Shown: positions 31,190 to 42,549, counted from the stretch's first letter. The stretch: 64,000 nucleotides of DNA from Hyposmocoma kahamanoa (GCF_003589595.1 NW_020653852.1:4555713-4619712), one strand, 5' to 3'. The notes: generated from the letters alone by a model not told the origin. Numbers and translations: made by a program.

Positions 31190-31480
31190 TCTCGTGTAAT
31201 TTTTAAATGACTTAAGAGAATTCGCGTGTTGTGTTGTATTGGTTAGTGATTCAAATTCAAAACATCTCATTATTGATACAAAGACCGAACAGGAAGAAAA
31301 ATTCCTTCCGTCTGATTAACTTAAAACAGGGTCACGGTAGAGGACATAAAACCTGTTGGAGCCAGGAAAGTCCTTCAGTTCTTTAATGCTGTCGGCTTTG
31401 GCTCCGAAATGTAATTAATAGTGATCACAATAGATCAGTTGATGGTCGCAGTGATGTGGGCTGCATATGCCCAGACTACC
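31190..31480 (+). repeat. Family J repeat
   Basis: Matches the reverse complement of 43795-44060: GTTGTGTTGTATTGGTTA, TTCAAAACATCTCATTATTG, GACTTTCCTGG/CCAGGAAAGTCCTTCAG and GATCACAATAGATCAGTTGA. It directly precedes a family A copy at both places. Confidence 0.75.
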
Positions 31481-31484
31481 CATA

Positions 31485-31780
31485 CTTTTAGCAGCTCATT
31501 GTGAAAGAGTTCGTCCAGGGAAATACTGCCACCTTGCCTATTTCTGATGCCAAGCACTAATGTGAGCATTGCTGCGTTCCGATTTTGAAGGGAAAGGGTG
31601 CTGATGAAATTATAGGCTTATGGGACTTGTCAACTTATGTCTCAGGGTGACGGGTGCAGCGGCAATACTCCTCAGATCTTTGTGACTTAAAGCTCTAAAT
31701 GGTACTGCAGCTGTTATGGACAGGCGATCGTTTACTACTAGGCGCACGACTTGTTCGTCCCGTCACTTTTTATCATAAAA
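31485..31780 (+). repeat. Family A, near full length, between J and K
   Basis: Sense copy: TTTAGCAGCTCATTGTGAAA, GTTCGTCCAGGGAAATACTG, GGACTTGTCAACTTATGTCT, AGATCTTTGTGACTTAAAGC and GCGCACGACTTGTTCGTCCC, ending TATCATAAAAAATT. Confidence 0.88.
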
Positions 31781-31789
31781 AATTTTAAA

Positions 31790-31950
31790 AAGTACCTCTT
31801 AAGTTCTGCTGTATTCAAAACGCGTACTATAGCTTCTATCTTTTTGAAAAACTGGAACCAAAAAACAATCGTTCTTCATTGCGAGATCGGGGTCATATTT
31901 ATAAGCTACTATCTATAGGGACTTCGGGTTATTTTAATATCTCGCTTATA
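31790..31950 (+). repeat. Family K repeat
   Basis: Sense partner of the window-start fragment: AAAAAACAATCGTTCTTCAT, GCGAGATCGGGGTCATATTT, ATAAGCTACTATCTATAGGG and TTCGGGTTATTTTAATATCT. Follows directly on family A. Confidence 0.65.
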
Positions 31951-32014
31951 GGACTTGTTAACTGTATGTTACATGTTTGCGATTGAAAACTGTGAGAAGC
32001 ACTACAAATGTTAC

Positions 32015-32062
32015 GAGTAACCAAGCGCCCGACTTGTTTGTTCCGCCACTTGATATCATAGA
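32015..32062 (+). repeat. Family A tail-end fragment
   Basis: ACCAAGCGCCCGACTTGTTT, GTTCCGCCACTTGATATCAT. The last 45 bases of the family only. Confidence 0.6.
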
Positions 32063-32088
32063 AATAGACAGAAACATACGTGTACCAG

Positions 32089-32317
32089 CATTGACTTACA
32101 ATTATATGGACGTCGGATCCGCGCTAAAAAGTGTCCGCACTTGTAAGGCGCTAAAATCGTATACAGAGCGCTACACTCCGCTTTAGTCTTCATTTGTTCT
32201 ACTGACAGCGCGATACAGCGATGACATTACAATTTAAATTTCGAATAGGTTGACTTGGGACATTTTTTTCGTGGTTTTTTGTATTAGACCCGTCGTCCAT
32301 TTATTTGTAAGTCAATG
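32089..32317 (+). mobile_element. Family C MITE (C4), internally deleted
   Basis: CATTGACTTACAA to TTGTAAGTCAATG; flanks TGTACCAG (32081-32088) and TGTACCAT (32318-32325) form an 8-bp duplication with one mismatch. Shares with C2 the same internal deletion, so C2 and C4 form a subfamily. Confidence 0.9.
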
Positions 32318-32325
32318 TGTACCAT

Positions 32326-33726
32326 AATAAAAATTTGGACTATAATGTCGATCGATCTACGTAACGAAAGAAATCGATCATCGTAAACGTTTCACGTTTA
32401 AACGACGGCAGTGCGCCTCGACACAGCCCACCCGATTTTTTTGTGCCATTTGTCGCTGTTCCCGGCGAGCTTTTCCCACTTATGATGGTCGATAACAAAA
32501 GCAATCATGTCACGCTGACGCAATCTTTTAACTTCATGAATGTGACTTGGAAAAAATATAAAATTGCATTACAATTTTTCCAACGAAACATGTGTAATGG
32601 AATTTTGGTGAAATTAGGCTTCTACATTTTCATGTACAAAATTTTTGGTACAATTTGAAAATGTTTTTTTTGGCTATAGTTACTAATTGTTAAGCTAAAG
32701 TAAAGTATAATTCATAGCCTTTGCCACGGTTAACGTGCCCGCTATATTCGAGCCAAGCGGCATGTCGCGAACAGATGGCAAACGCCCGGACGGAATAACT
32801 ATCATCACACACTTGCCCCATCCCATCTCTAGCACACCAGCAAGAGGGCTGGCTGCGCAGCTGAGATGGCGAAAGATTAAAAAGTAATAAGAACCAGGAT
32901 CTCGGCTCCGACTACCTATTTACAGCCTTTGGAGTCGAAATACTTGGCCCGTGGGGTCTCAGTGCCCTTCATCTGTACAAAACTTTATCTGAAAAAATTA
33001 ATTTAAATTTACTGTCTGCGAAACCCAAGGGCGGGCAGGCTACCTTGCCCAATGCATTAGCATAGCAGTCGCGTGACCTAAATAAAAAAAATAGTATTTT
33101 TTTTTTAATTTCATTACTCCGTGTTTGTTAGTCGAAGTTTAGATAAATGAGCGCTGCCAATTCCCATTTTCACAAATTCAAATATGGTCGCTGGTAGTAT
33201 AATAATATGTAGTTTGGTAGCCAAGAGCTCCTGGACTTCAGAACACGTGACTGATTTTATTCATGTGTTTTTGCGTTTTTCGGATTATGTCCCAGTTATA
33301 TAAACAAAAACCATATGTATTTATAATTTATAAATGAACAAAATAGAGTAATTACAAGAGACCGCAGCTCTGTCTATGTATAAAACGTTTGTGGGAATAT
33401 ACTTTGTACAATGCGACGTACAATATTCGTTCAACAGCTATGTCAAGTAACAAAGCATGTTAATTGAATTGGGCTACACTCGACGAGGGGGTCGTTTCAG
33501 GGCTTAGTTAGCGCGTTTTATGCAAGTTTGAACCCTATTTTGAATGTTAACTAAACCTAAATGACATTCAATGGACACGATCAACAAACTATATAAGGCG
33601 TCATTCGCAAGAGCGCTTATAAAGTGTTGCTCTAAAACCCGACTTTGGTGCTTTTTATCGTTCCCAATATTTGTGTTCATATGAACGCTAAAAAATCATT
33701 AAGAATCGTACTCGCTGCGGTGTGCA
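32326..33726. other. No recognised feature
   Basis: Mixed composition; 32730-33060 is relatively GC-rich (CCAGCAAGAGGGCTGGCTGC; GGGCGGGCAGGCTACCTTGC) and could be an unrecognised repeat. CTATATAAGGCG at about 33590 resembles a TATA box with no gene after it. Confidence 0.35.
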
Positions 33727-33990
33727 CGTAAATTATAAATTCAAAATTTTTGGCAATAGCTATTTGTGTTGCGAGAAGGCAGAAAAGAAAAATAAAATCA
33801 TATTGGGTACATCTCTTAAAAAGATTTTAAAGGACAGTTTGTGTCGCTTTATGAAGATTTAAGACTTTATCCCTACAAGTTTTTTAATTATTTCCGAATG
33901 TCGATAAATATATTCTATGAATTATTGGCAATCGTGAGCCCCATGAGCACCCACGTCATTGTAAATGGCGCGCAGTACAACTCACGTGCG
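33727..33990 (+). pseudogene. PIF/Harbinger transposase N-terminal fragment, left arm
   Basis: With one frameshift the plus strand gives VARRQKRKIKSYWVH, then KGQFVSLYEDLRLYPYKFFN and YFRMSINIFYELLAIV. This WVHPL...G.F..L..EL......FF.YFRMS...F..LL pattern is the N-terminal region of Harbinger (DDE type) transposases. No catalytic DDE part. It ends at VNGAQYNS, at the same point as its inverted partner at 34700-34983. Confidence 0.7.
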
Positions 33991-34017
33991 ACCGCGTCTC
34001 GAACGCACAGCCATCTG

Positions 34018-34495
34018 GCTAGAGATGGGAAAAACGGCTTATTTTTTTAAGCGTTTAAACATTATGATTTTTTTTAGTTTGAAGCTAACAAAATCGTTTC
34101 GAAAAACGTTTAATAGCATAGACTTTTATGTTAAAAAAAGCTTGCAACGTTGTGTGATAGCGAAACACAAGAGTAGGCCACTAACGGTTTTAAGATAAGT
34201 AAGCTTTTTTGTAAAAATGGAGTTATATTTTTATTTAGACATAACATTATTATATTAACATTTTGTTCATTGGCGTTTAAAAGCGTTCAAAAACATAAGT
34301 TGTTTAACTTTTGTAGTTGTTAACCGTTGAAATGGAAAAAACTGCTTATTTTTTTAACGTTAAAACGTACGTTTAAAAAGCGTGCTTATAAATTTTTATT
34401 AAACGCTATTCAATTTGACGCTTAAAAAGTCGTTTAGAAAAACGTCTAAGCGCATAGACTTTATATTTAAAAAAGCTTGCAACGTTATATTGCAT
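34018..34495. repeat. Direct repeat pair between the Harbinger fragments
   Basis: Segments at 34024-34165 and 34330-34495 share GGAAAAA.CTGCTTATTTTTTTAA-type starts and end CATAGACTTTTATGTTAAAA against CATAGACTTTATATTTAAAA, then AAGCTTGCAACGTT. Many CGTTTAAA and GCGTTTAAAA words recur. TAGAGATGGG at 34018-34029 and the mirrored CCACCTCTA near 34662-34670 may be its ends. Confidence 0.6.
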
Positions 34496-34699
34496 TTATT
34501 TGTTTAGGAAACATAGATGGTCTACTTGAAACTTAGGTACGTTGTTAAAAATGAAATTGTCGAGTATGTATAGAACTGACCAGTGACCAACACTTACGCT
34601 TATAATGAAAAGCGCTTATTTTAAAAAACAGACTTTTTAAATGCTTTCCTTTTAAACGTCCACCTCTACAACTGACTGCAGCGCCGGCGTTTGTCAACT

Positions 34700-34983
34700 C
34701 CCGTCAGAACAAAACACGGAGTTGTATTGCACGCCATTTACAATGGCGTGAGTGTTTGTGGGGCTCACGATGGCCAATAATCCATAGAATGTGCTTATCG
34801 ACATTCGGAAATACTTAAAAATCTTATGGGGATAATGCTTCAATTCTTCACAAAGCGACACAAACTGTCCTTTTAAATATCTTAGATCACATAAGGGATG
34901 TACCCAATATGATTTTATTTTGCTTTTCTGCCTTTTCGCAACAGAAATGGCTAATGCCAATAATTTTGAATTCATAATTTACG
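34700..34983 (-). pseudogene. PIF/Harbinger transposase N-terminal fragment, right arm
   Basis: A 93-codon minus frame: VAKRQKSKIKSYWVHPLCDL, KGQFVSLCEELKHYPHKIFK, YFRMSISTFYGLLAIVSPTN. The reading is unbroken, unlike the left arm. It ends VNGVQYNSVF and lacks the DDE catalytic region. The shared outer edge ACGTAAATTAT.AATTCAAAATT shows both arms are copies of one source. Confidence 0.75.
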
Positions 34984-34998
34984 TTCACAAATTTTTTT

Positions 34999-35092
34999 AT
35001 TTGTAATTAGTGATAATTATTTAGTGAAAAACCAAAAAAGCCTTAAGTGTTTTTATATAGATAATTTTGAACTCTATCTTATGCTATTTAAA
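34999..35092 (+). repeat. Repeat block shared with 45751-45842
   Basis: ATAATTATTTAGTGAAAAAC, CAAAAAAGCC, AAGTGTTTTT, GAACTCTATCTTATGC and TTTAAAACGGATA. At 45751 the block follows a Penelope-type arm, so it may be the sequence outside such an element, or part of it. Confidence 0.65.
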
Positions 35093-35104
35093 ACGGATAT
35101 GCTT

Positions 35105-35220
35105 GGTAAGATTACAGGCGCATATCAACTTATGTCTCAGGATGACGGGTGCAGTGGCAGTGCCCTTCAGATCTTTGCGTTTTAAAGCTCTGAGTGGCAA
35201 TGCAACCGCCATAGCGGTAA
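35105..35220 (+). repeat. Family A fragment
   Basis: AAGATTACAGGCGCATATCA, ACTTATGTCTCAGGATGACG, GCAGTGGCAGTGCCCTTCAG and TTTTAAAGCTCTGAGTGGCA. Both ends are missing. Confidence 0.75.
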
Positions 35221-35589
35221 TCATTAAAATTTTTGTACAGGTTAAAATTTATTATACATGTCTAAATAATTTCGTACTAGCGAAATATATATAAAAATAG
35301 GGAAAAAAATAATTTCATATTTTTGGGTAAGGACTGTCTGTTTTAGACACAGCTAGCTCACAGAAAGCTTGTCTCACTTTGAGTTACATACATATCCCTT
35401 AATTTTTTCTTGTAATATTCTAACGATGGTTTTACTGACGTGTAAAGAATCAGTATCTATTTTCAGCAATGACATAATCTTGAATTTCACATATTTTGAA
35501 TTACAACACTATTGTAATAGTAGTGTGATATGTAATAAATAAATATAGAGCGAACTGAAAACATGATTAAGTGCGTAGCCATAAATTTC

Positions 35590-35700
35590 AGAACGATTAA
35601 CGACTTTACCGTCTCAGTCAGCCGTGACCGTGGGACCTAAAGAGTAAAGGGTCTGAAATATGATTTGTTTGAAAAACAAATATAAGAGATTGAGATTTTT
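35590..35700 (-). repeat. Family G fragment
   Basis: ACGACTTTACCGTCTCAGTC, AGCCGTGACCGTGGGACCT and TGATTTGTTTGAAAAACAAA: the mirror of TTTACAGGTCCCATGG-type copies. Confidence 0.6.
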
Positions 35701-35707
35701 TTGCTAT

Positions 35708-36007
35708 AATATCGAGTGACGGGACGAACAAGTCGTGCGCCTGATGGTAAGCTACACGCCGGTCCATAACAGTTGCAGTGCCACTCAGAGCTTTAAATCG
35801 CAAAGATCTGAGTGGTACTGCCACTGCGCCCGTCACCTTGAGACATAAGTTGATAAGTCCTATGTGCCTGTAATTTCACCAGCACCCTTACCTTTCATCA
35901 CCGGAACACAATAATGCTGACATTACTGTTTGGCTGTAGAAATACGTAAGGTGGCATGGACATTTCATGGACAAACTCTTCCACAGGAAGCTCGACTGTT
36001 ACAAAAC
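35708..36007 (-). repeat. Family A, near full length
   Basis: Antisense and well conserved: AGTGACGGGACGAACAAGTC, GTGCGCCTGATGGTAAGCTA, AACAGTTGCAGTGCCACTCA, GAGACATAAGTTGATAAGTC and CTGTAATTTCACCAGCACCC, to AGGAAGCTCGACTGTTACAA. Confidence 0.88.
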
Positions 36008-36112
36008 CATAAGTTCAAAAGTCACATGTGCCTGTAATATCACCAGCACCCTGCCCTGTGAATCCGGAACGCAGTAATGCTCATGTACTGCTTAACAGCA
36101 GAAATAGGTACT
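36008..36112 (-). repeat. Second, partial family A copy in tandem
   Basis: ATGTGCCTGTAATATCACCA, GAATCCGGAACGCAGTAATG and AGCAGAAATAGGTA follow immediately on the previous copy in the same orientation, repeating its second half. Confidence 0.75.
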
Positions 36113-36775
36113 TTTTTGGAACCAAAGAATTTAGTCTCTTTATTAAAATACTGAGAAAGTTTCAGCTGTTTCACGTGTTTTCAGCGATTTGAATAATGTG
36201 TTGCATATTAATATCAAACCTCACGTTCAATCTGTAACGGTTCGAACGCTAAGCTGATTCAATTAGCTTCTATTATCTTTGTTAATTACTGCAGACGTAT
36301 TAAGCTGTATCTGTTGATACTGTGCTAAATTATGTGACCAAGATTTGACTGATATCGATTAGCATATCGCTTATATACATCTACATTAGGGATTATATTA
36401 CAATGTAGGCTATCAATAGTTGGGAAGACGATTAACTATCATATACGAGGGCCTAACTTTAGTTTCCGGCACGGAACTCCGTCAATGAATTAGCTTTGCG
36501 TATCTAGTCACTTCTGGCCAGTCTGCTTGAATGGCCGTGCCATCTGGCTCCTGCTTAGCTAGGCTTGATCTTCATTTCCGAAAACGCTTGCGCCAGTGAT
36601 TTTGGTTCTGCGACAGGTGTGAACTGCCACTTCCGCCTGCCAGCCGTTAGATATATCATAACTATCGTTCTTTGTTCGTAATCTTGTCTCCTAGAGATAC
36701 CATCACAGTAGATATTTCCACTGTATATTAAAACAAGCATTACAACTCCATACAAATTTAGCAGCGTGACTTATT
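36113..36775. other. No recognised feature
   Basis: No repeat family match. The minus frame at 36555-36755 is unassigned. Confidence 0.35.
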
Positions 36776-36779
36776 TGTT

Positions 36780-36885
36780 TCCATGAACACTGCGCGACGT
36801 ATACGGACGCACTTATTCGCATAATCTCGCGGTGCACTCGTGTTGCAAAGCATAGGTTGTCACATGCGTCATTTATTATACATTT
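36780..36885 (-). repeat. Family L repeat
   Basis: Partner of 9630-9755 in the opposite orientation: GCGCGACGTATACGGACGCA, then ATAATCTCGCGGTGCACTCG. Confidence 0.6.
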
Positions 36886-36892
36886 TTTTTAA

Positions 36893-37125
36893 ATCAAATA
36901 ACGGGACAAATAAGTCGTGAGTGCCACTCAGAGCTTTAAATCGCAAAGATCTGAAAAGCACTGCCACTGCATCCGTCACCCTGAGACATAAATAAGTTGA
37001 CATATCCCGTGTACCCAAAACCGGAGCGCAATAATGCCCACATTACTGCTTGGTCGCAGAAATAGGTAAGAGGGTAGTACTTCCCCGGACAAACTCTTTC
37101 ACAAGAAACTCTACTGCTCTACTAA
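36893..37125 (-). repeat. Family A, internally deleted
   Basis: AATAACGGGACAAATAAGTC joins directly to GTGAGTGCCACTCAGAGCTT, skipping the CTGATGGTAAGC..CTGTCCATAAC segment; later ACATTACTGCTTGGTCGCAG and CAAACTCTTTCACAAG are normal. Confidence 0.82.
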
Positions 37126-38044
37126 AGAGAATTCGCTCAGTGTTTAAATACAGACATCAAGTTTAGTAGTACGGGTATTTAATGTCGTGTTTGTAGTTGT
37201 TTCAACAAAAGTGCTTCATATTCTTTAATCAATACTTAAATATTACATTTAACAATGGTTATTTCAGCATAACACGTAAATACAGTGAAGAACACTGACT
37301 TTTTCTTCAAATTGTGTTTACAACCTGTAAGTACAAATAAAATAATAATGTGATAACCCTATGTTTCGAGAAAGTGTAGGCATTTAAGAGCCGAACTTGT
37401 GGAAGTCGCCCAACTTGTCTTATTTACACTATGTCTCTATTTTCTGTTTTTTGGGAAACTCTACCGTTAATTTGCAATTGTTTAAAATTAATGAATCGAA
37501 ATGGAGACCCAAGGGCTGGCATTAACCTTGTCTAACGGTTAATCACAGCGATACAATAGGGGAACGCGGCATTTCAGGTACCCTATCGCGGAACCCAATT
37601 TCATTAATTTTATCTAGCCCTAGCCGTACTATATAAGCTCTTATTGCATGTTGTTCCTTTTGCTTCGTTAATTCAGTAAATCAATTTATCAACTTTGCGG
37701 AGAAATATAATGAGGCAACATACATATATCTCAGTAGATTATTTGCAGCCAGGCCGCGACACCACGTAAAATGTTTACATGCATTATACAGGGTGTAACC
37801 GAAGAGTGCAGAAGAAATCCAAGAACGTAGAGAGTTACTTTCAAATAGCGAATTAATAATAATAATACTTTTTTTCGGACCAACAACAGTTATCCATAGT
37901 TTGTTAGTAAAGAACTTAGGAATAAGGTTAGTATGATGCTATTCAAATGCTAAAATTACAATAAAATAAGATAATGTTAAAAAAATGAAAAAAATTATAC
38001 AATTATATTCAAAAATAAACCACGAATTACAACATTAAATATAA
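37126..38044. other. No recognised feature
   Basis: CTATATAAGC at about 37629-37638 is TATA-like and is preceded by a moderately GC-rich stretch, but no open frame follows. Possibly an unrecognised retroelement end. Confidence 0.35.
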
Positions 38045-39236
38045 AATTATAAAATTGAAATTAATTTAACACACTCATGTAAACTTAAACTAAACCGCGA
38101 CATGAAGTTTCATCCAGTGGTCCTGGATGGGGCAGTCAATTTTATCAACCACAATATTTAGAATGCTGTTGGGGCACCCGCGAACACGTCGCCAAAGCGA
38201 GGCAACCCGCTTCCTCAGAATGGCATGAAAGCCATCTGTGTGTGACTCAGCGAACATGCCTGAAGCGCTACAGTGTCGTGGTAACCCCAACAACATCCTA
38301 AACGCGTTGTTATACTGTACCCTCAGCGTATTTAGGGTCACCTTATTATACTTCACCCACAGGCTACACGTGTAGAAGGTTTGACAGTATGCTTTAAAAA
38401 GCGTTATTTTTACCTCCCCACTACAACGTGCAAACCTGCGGGCGAGCATCATTGCTCTGACTGCGAGGGCTCTCCGTTCTCTCTCTATATCCACCAGATC
38501 GGACTAATCATCCATCACCCAGTGACCCAGGTATTTAAATTAAAAATCTCTAGTAAGCTCACTGCCACAAAGGGAGACCGACGGTACAACGCCCACTTCT
38601 CCACCTCGCGGCTTAAACGCCAGGAGCTCACTTTTCTTTGTATTATACCTGAGTCCTTGGGCAACAGCATAATTCTCACAAATCTTAAGTAGCTCGCGGA
38701 GGGCACATATTGATTGGCTCAGCAGTACCATGTCATCTGCATAGCTGATATTGTTAACTATTACGCCATCCAATGAGCAGCCACATTAGCACTGCTGAGC
38801 TCACCAATTAATGCATTTCACACAGGTTGAAGAGCTTAGGTGACGGTAAACCCCCCTGCCACACCCCGCATCCCAACCTGTATGGTTCCAACAGCGACCC
38901 AGCCCACTTAACATTGTTGATCTGGTTTCGATACCAAAACTCGAACAGCCCAACAATCTCAAACGGGAGATTTATCTCACATCTCAGCTTATGCCACAAC
39001 ACGTCCTACGAGACCATATCGAAGGCCTTAGACAGATCAAGGAAGCACGCATACACAGGCGTACTTCTGTCCGTGTAATACCGAACAGTATGCTTGAGGT
39101 AAAACACAGCGGACTCTGTAGAGAGTCCAGGCCTGAACCCAAACTGCGCATCATGAATTTTATGGTGTTTAGTTAAATTGCCACTGATATTTTTGTTGAA
39201 TATTTTGTCTAATTTAAGTAATTTCATTTTAAACAA
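38045..39236 (-). pseudogene. LINE-2 relic: reverse transcriptase and carboxy end
   Basis: The best copy of LINE-2. Minus-strand order: QFGFRPGLSTESAVFYLKHT; motif A CFLDLSKAFDMVS, then an in-frame stop (39003-39005) and WHKL; RLGCGVWQGGLPSPKLFNL (motif B, with Trp for the usual Arg); a frameshift; motif C SYADDMVLLSQS with both Asp; YNTKKSELLAF; then RRFARCSGEVKITLFKAYCQ, YNNAFRMLLGLPRHCSAS and RKRVASLWRRVRGCPNSIL. Blocks before QFGF are missing, so it is 5'-truncated at 39236. Stops and shifts make it inactive. The LINE relics at 5973-6735 and 13238-16000 are more decayed pieces of the same family. Confidence 0.88.
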
Positions 39237-39722
39237 TTACTATAATTCGTCATCATCGATATTAAAATCGAACTCGAACATCCCTAACCTCACACAACCA
39301 CTTGCTTTGAAGTTGTCTTAAATACGTGACGTAATACATTTCGTTATTTATTTACTTTCAAGACTTCTACTTCTGGGCACAAAATGTTACAAATATTATA
39401 GCACATTTTACAGTTGAAAACACTGAAAGAACAGATTATAATCCGATTTCATAGAATCACTGTAAAACGCAGCCCAGGATACAATCGATGTTGAACGGCA
39501 TGAACTTATAAGGTGCTAGGAATGATTTTGGATCGTTATTTACATAGCACTAGTAATTATTTTATTTTATTCGTAATTAAAATTAGTGGAATGATAAGTC
39601 AGAGCCAAAATTTGTTCTTTTAATGGTACAAATATTTAGTTTGTTTATTTTACATATAGTTAATTTGACAATGATTATGGTTTTGTAACAAAAAAGTTTG
39701 TACTTAAACTAGAAAACAAATC
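39237..39722. other. No recognised feature
   Basis: AT-rich, no open frame of note. Confidence 0.35.
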
Positions 39723-39725
39723 TTA

Positions 39726-39977
39726 GGCTCAACCCACACTGGCGCAGAGCCGAAGCGTCGCGTCGCGTTCTGTTTTTCAACTACAACGCCCGAATCACAG
39801 TGTGGTCGGCGTCGACGCGCGACTCCCTACGCCCAAGTAACGCGCGTCGATGCGCGACTCCATATTAGCATAACGTGAATTTGTACCTTAATAATGGAAA
39901 AATAGAGATGAATATGCTATAGGCGAAAAACATGACGCTTCGCGACGTTTTGGCTTTGCGCCAGTATGAGTTGAACC
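39726..39977. mobile_element. 252-bp MITE-like element, CpG-rich, TTA duplication
   Basis: Ends GGCTCAACCCACACTGGCGC and the mirrored GCGCCAGTATGAGTTGAACC form inverted repeats of about 35 bp that extend into AAGCGTCGCG. TTA flanks both sides (39723-39725 and 39978-39980). The interior is rich in GTCGACGCGCGACTCC-type words. TSD size and end style fit PIF/Harbinger MITEs. Confidence 0.75.
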
Positions 39978-40243
39978 TTAATCAAAATTTACTGGCTTCA
40001 AAGAGTATCAACGGCCTAACTCAATAATGTTTCATCGATAATAGTGGTGAACGCTGCTATTATTAGATACTTTATAGGACTGTATACCTATACTTTGATC
40101 GCGTGGTTGATTGGTAGTGGAAACTAATATGACCTTCAATATGCGTACTTTAAGCACCTTATCAGGTGAAATACTTGCTTAATTGTCGTACGATTTGTCG
40201 CAACCGATCACGGGATTTGATTCAACTGAAAAAAAATATTTTG

Positions 40244-40330
40244 AGTAGTCCCCGACCTGCATTGAGGAGAACTGTGCCCAGCAGTGGGACGTATAAGTGG
40301 GTTGACATGGTGATGACGATGACGATTAAA
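40244..40330 (+). mobile_element. RTE-type LINE 3' end
   Basis: CCCCGACCTGCATTGAGGAG, GTGCCCAGCAGTGGGACGTA and a GATGATGACGATGACGAT tail, the usual 3' end of RTE-like elements. Coding sequence is absent upstream. Confidence 0.65.
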
Positions 40331-42267
40331 ACTAAAATACAGGATGTCCAACGGCTATGGAACACAGAGAGAAGGTATATTAATCTCAAAATCATACCTC
40401 TAAATTGAAGAAAGAATATTTTGCTACATGCAGATATTATTTTATTTTTTTAAATAAGTAATGCTGCATTCAAATACTTTGAAAAAGTTTTTTTTTCTTC
40501 ATCTGGGAAATCACAGGGGGAAAACGAAATATCCTTATCTACAATATTTAAAGTACTTTCTCTCTGTGTCCCAAAGCCGTGGCACAATCAGTGTATAAAA
40601 GTTATACAAGTATCGAGCCACCCTTTACGTACCTTAGTACTTGAACAAGTGTTCAATATCAATCACTAATTACTGTTCTTTATACATAATTAATTAAAAC
40701 TGCCAATTTGATTAAATGTCCTTAATTAAATTTTCTAAATAAAATTAACTCACTCTAAAACATAACATAATAGATTTCCACAATTATATTATGAACGAGT
40801 CACAAACATATGACTCAACAGGCAGGTTAATAACATTTTCCTCACAATAGAGGACCCCAAACAACACGGGTATTAAAACTCAATTAACAAACAGAAATGA
40901 ATTCGAAGTGTGTTAGTAGGGAGAGCTTGATTTTAATATTTCATGGAAGGCCTTTTTGGCAGAAACGTCAGTGTATCAAATTGTGCAAAATGCGCCTACG
41001 ACGTGACACTCGCAAAACGGATTTTCCGCGACGTGACTATCGCACAAAATCCATTTTGTACAAAAATCCTGATTCCCATGTAATAATTCCGACTACACCG
41101 TAGCTAACGCTACGGCGTAGCTTAACCAAAGGACTAATACTTGGCATATTCAATATAGTAATCTTTGGAACGGTAACAAAATACATTAAAAATATTTTTT
41201 AAACAAACAATACAAAATAACAAAGATATATTTTTGTAACAAAATACATATTGATGTATTTTGTTATTGTCCTAAGTCCCAACAAAAGTGGTTGGTGCCA
41301 AATATGACAAATTTTAAATGACTTGAAAAGTAATATATTAGTTGTGTTACGTGGATATTTTTAACTTTTTGAATAAGGTCACTATTATTTAGGGGGCTAT
41401 GTGGCAGGAACTGTTGGGTTATTTCCATCGATGCGATGTTATATTTTGCCGTTTGTCCTTTATCTCATCGCATTTACCTTGCATTTGGTAAAAAGCAGCA
41501 ATCAGCCGCGATCATGGGACCTGTGATGGGTCTTAAACTTTTGTTTTGAATGTAAATAGACGCTATTTACATCGGAAAAAATATTTTCATGTCCAGTTTT
41601 TATTTTGTAATTAATTTCCTCAAAATTATCCTTAAGATGAAGAAGAATTTTGAATTCATACAAAACATATTCAAGTTTGAACACGTAACCCGATTGACAA
41701 CTGAAAAAAGTGAAAGGCTTTATCGAATTTTCCCCAATACCTTTCTTTCCCAAAATTCGACACAAAACACACTAACCTCACCCAAGACACGTGTGTTTTA
41801 TTAATCAACTCCCTTAAGTACAATTGAATTTGACCCTTAAATCCTTTCACGCAAAGACACTGAATCGCATGAACGTATAAACGCAAAATAGAATACAATA
41901 AATCTGGGTTCCTTTGTGAAATGTTTGTTGCTTAATGACCTTAAGGATGTGAAGTTTGGGAATGTAGGGCAATGTCGGTCGTTAAATGCCGGATGCGAGT
42001 CGTTATGGGTACTGTGTGGTACACATATGTGTACTTAGGTTTGATTAAATAAATATGAGTTCCAAATTCCGAAATCAGCAAATGAAGCAAGCTAGTCAAA
42101 AAGTCCGTAGTTGCGGCCATTTTCTCAGTATGGATGATTTACGAAACTACTTTCGAAATTCATCAACAAAGAGACAGGCCAGTGCCTCTACCACGAGTTT
42201 AACGCGAGAGTTGTCACTAGCAACCGCGTAAATTACTCCACAAAATTGTACGGCAAACTATTTTTTA
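40331..42267. other. No recognised feature
   Basis: Almost 2 kb without a family match. GTAACAAAATACAT at 41236-41250 and its mirror at 41255-41271 form a small hairpin. Overlapping frames at 41502-41898 have no known domain. Confidence 0.35.
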
Positions 42268-42549
42268 TAATATCAAGTGACGGGATGAACAAGTTGTGTA
42301 CCTGATGGTAAGCTACACGCCTGTCTATAACAGTTGCAGTGCCACTCAAGAGCTTTAAATCGCAAAGGTCTGAGGGGCACTGCCACTGTGCCCGTCAACA
42401 TGCGACATAAGTTGACAAATTCCATGTACCTGTAATTTCACCAGCACCCTTACCCTTCAAAACCGGAAAACAGTAATGCTGACATTACTGCTTGGCGGCA
42501 GAAATAGGTAAGGTGGCAGTACTTCCCTGGACGAACTCTTTCACAAGAT
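42268..42549 (-). repeat. Family A, well conserved
   Basis: AGTGACGGGATGAACAAGTT to CCCTGGACGAACTCTTTCAC, all blocks in order. The sense 5' end beyond TTCACAAG is missing. Confidence 0.88.

Noticed and set aside
41096..41113. Bacterial-type terminator hairpin (CCGTAGC...GCTACGG)
   Set aside because: Short palindrome in eukaryotic DNA, no T run and no upstream gene.
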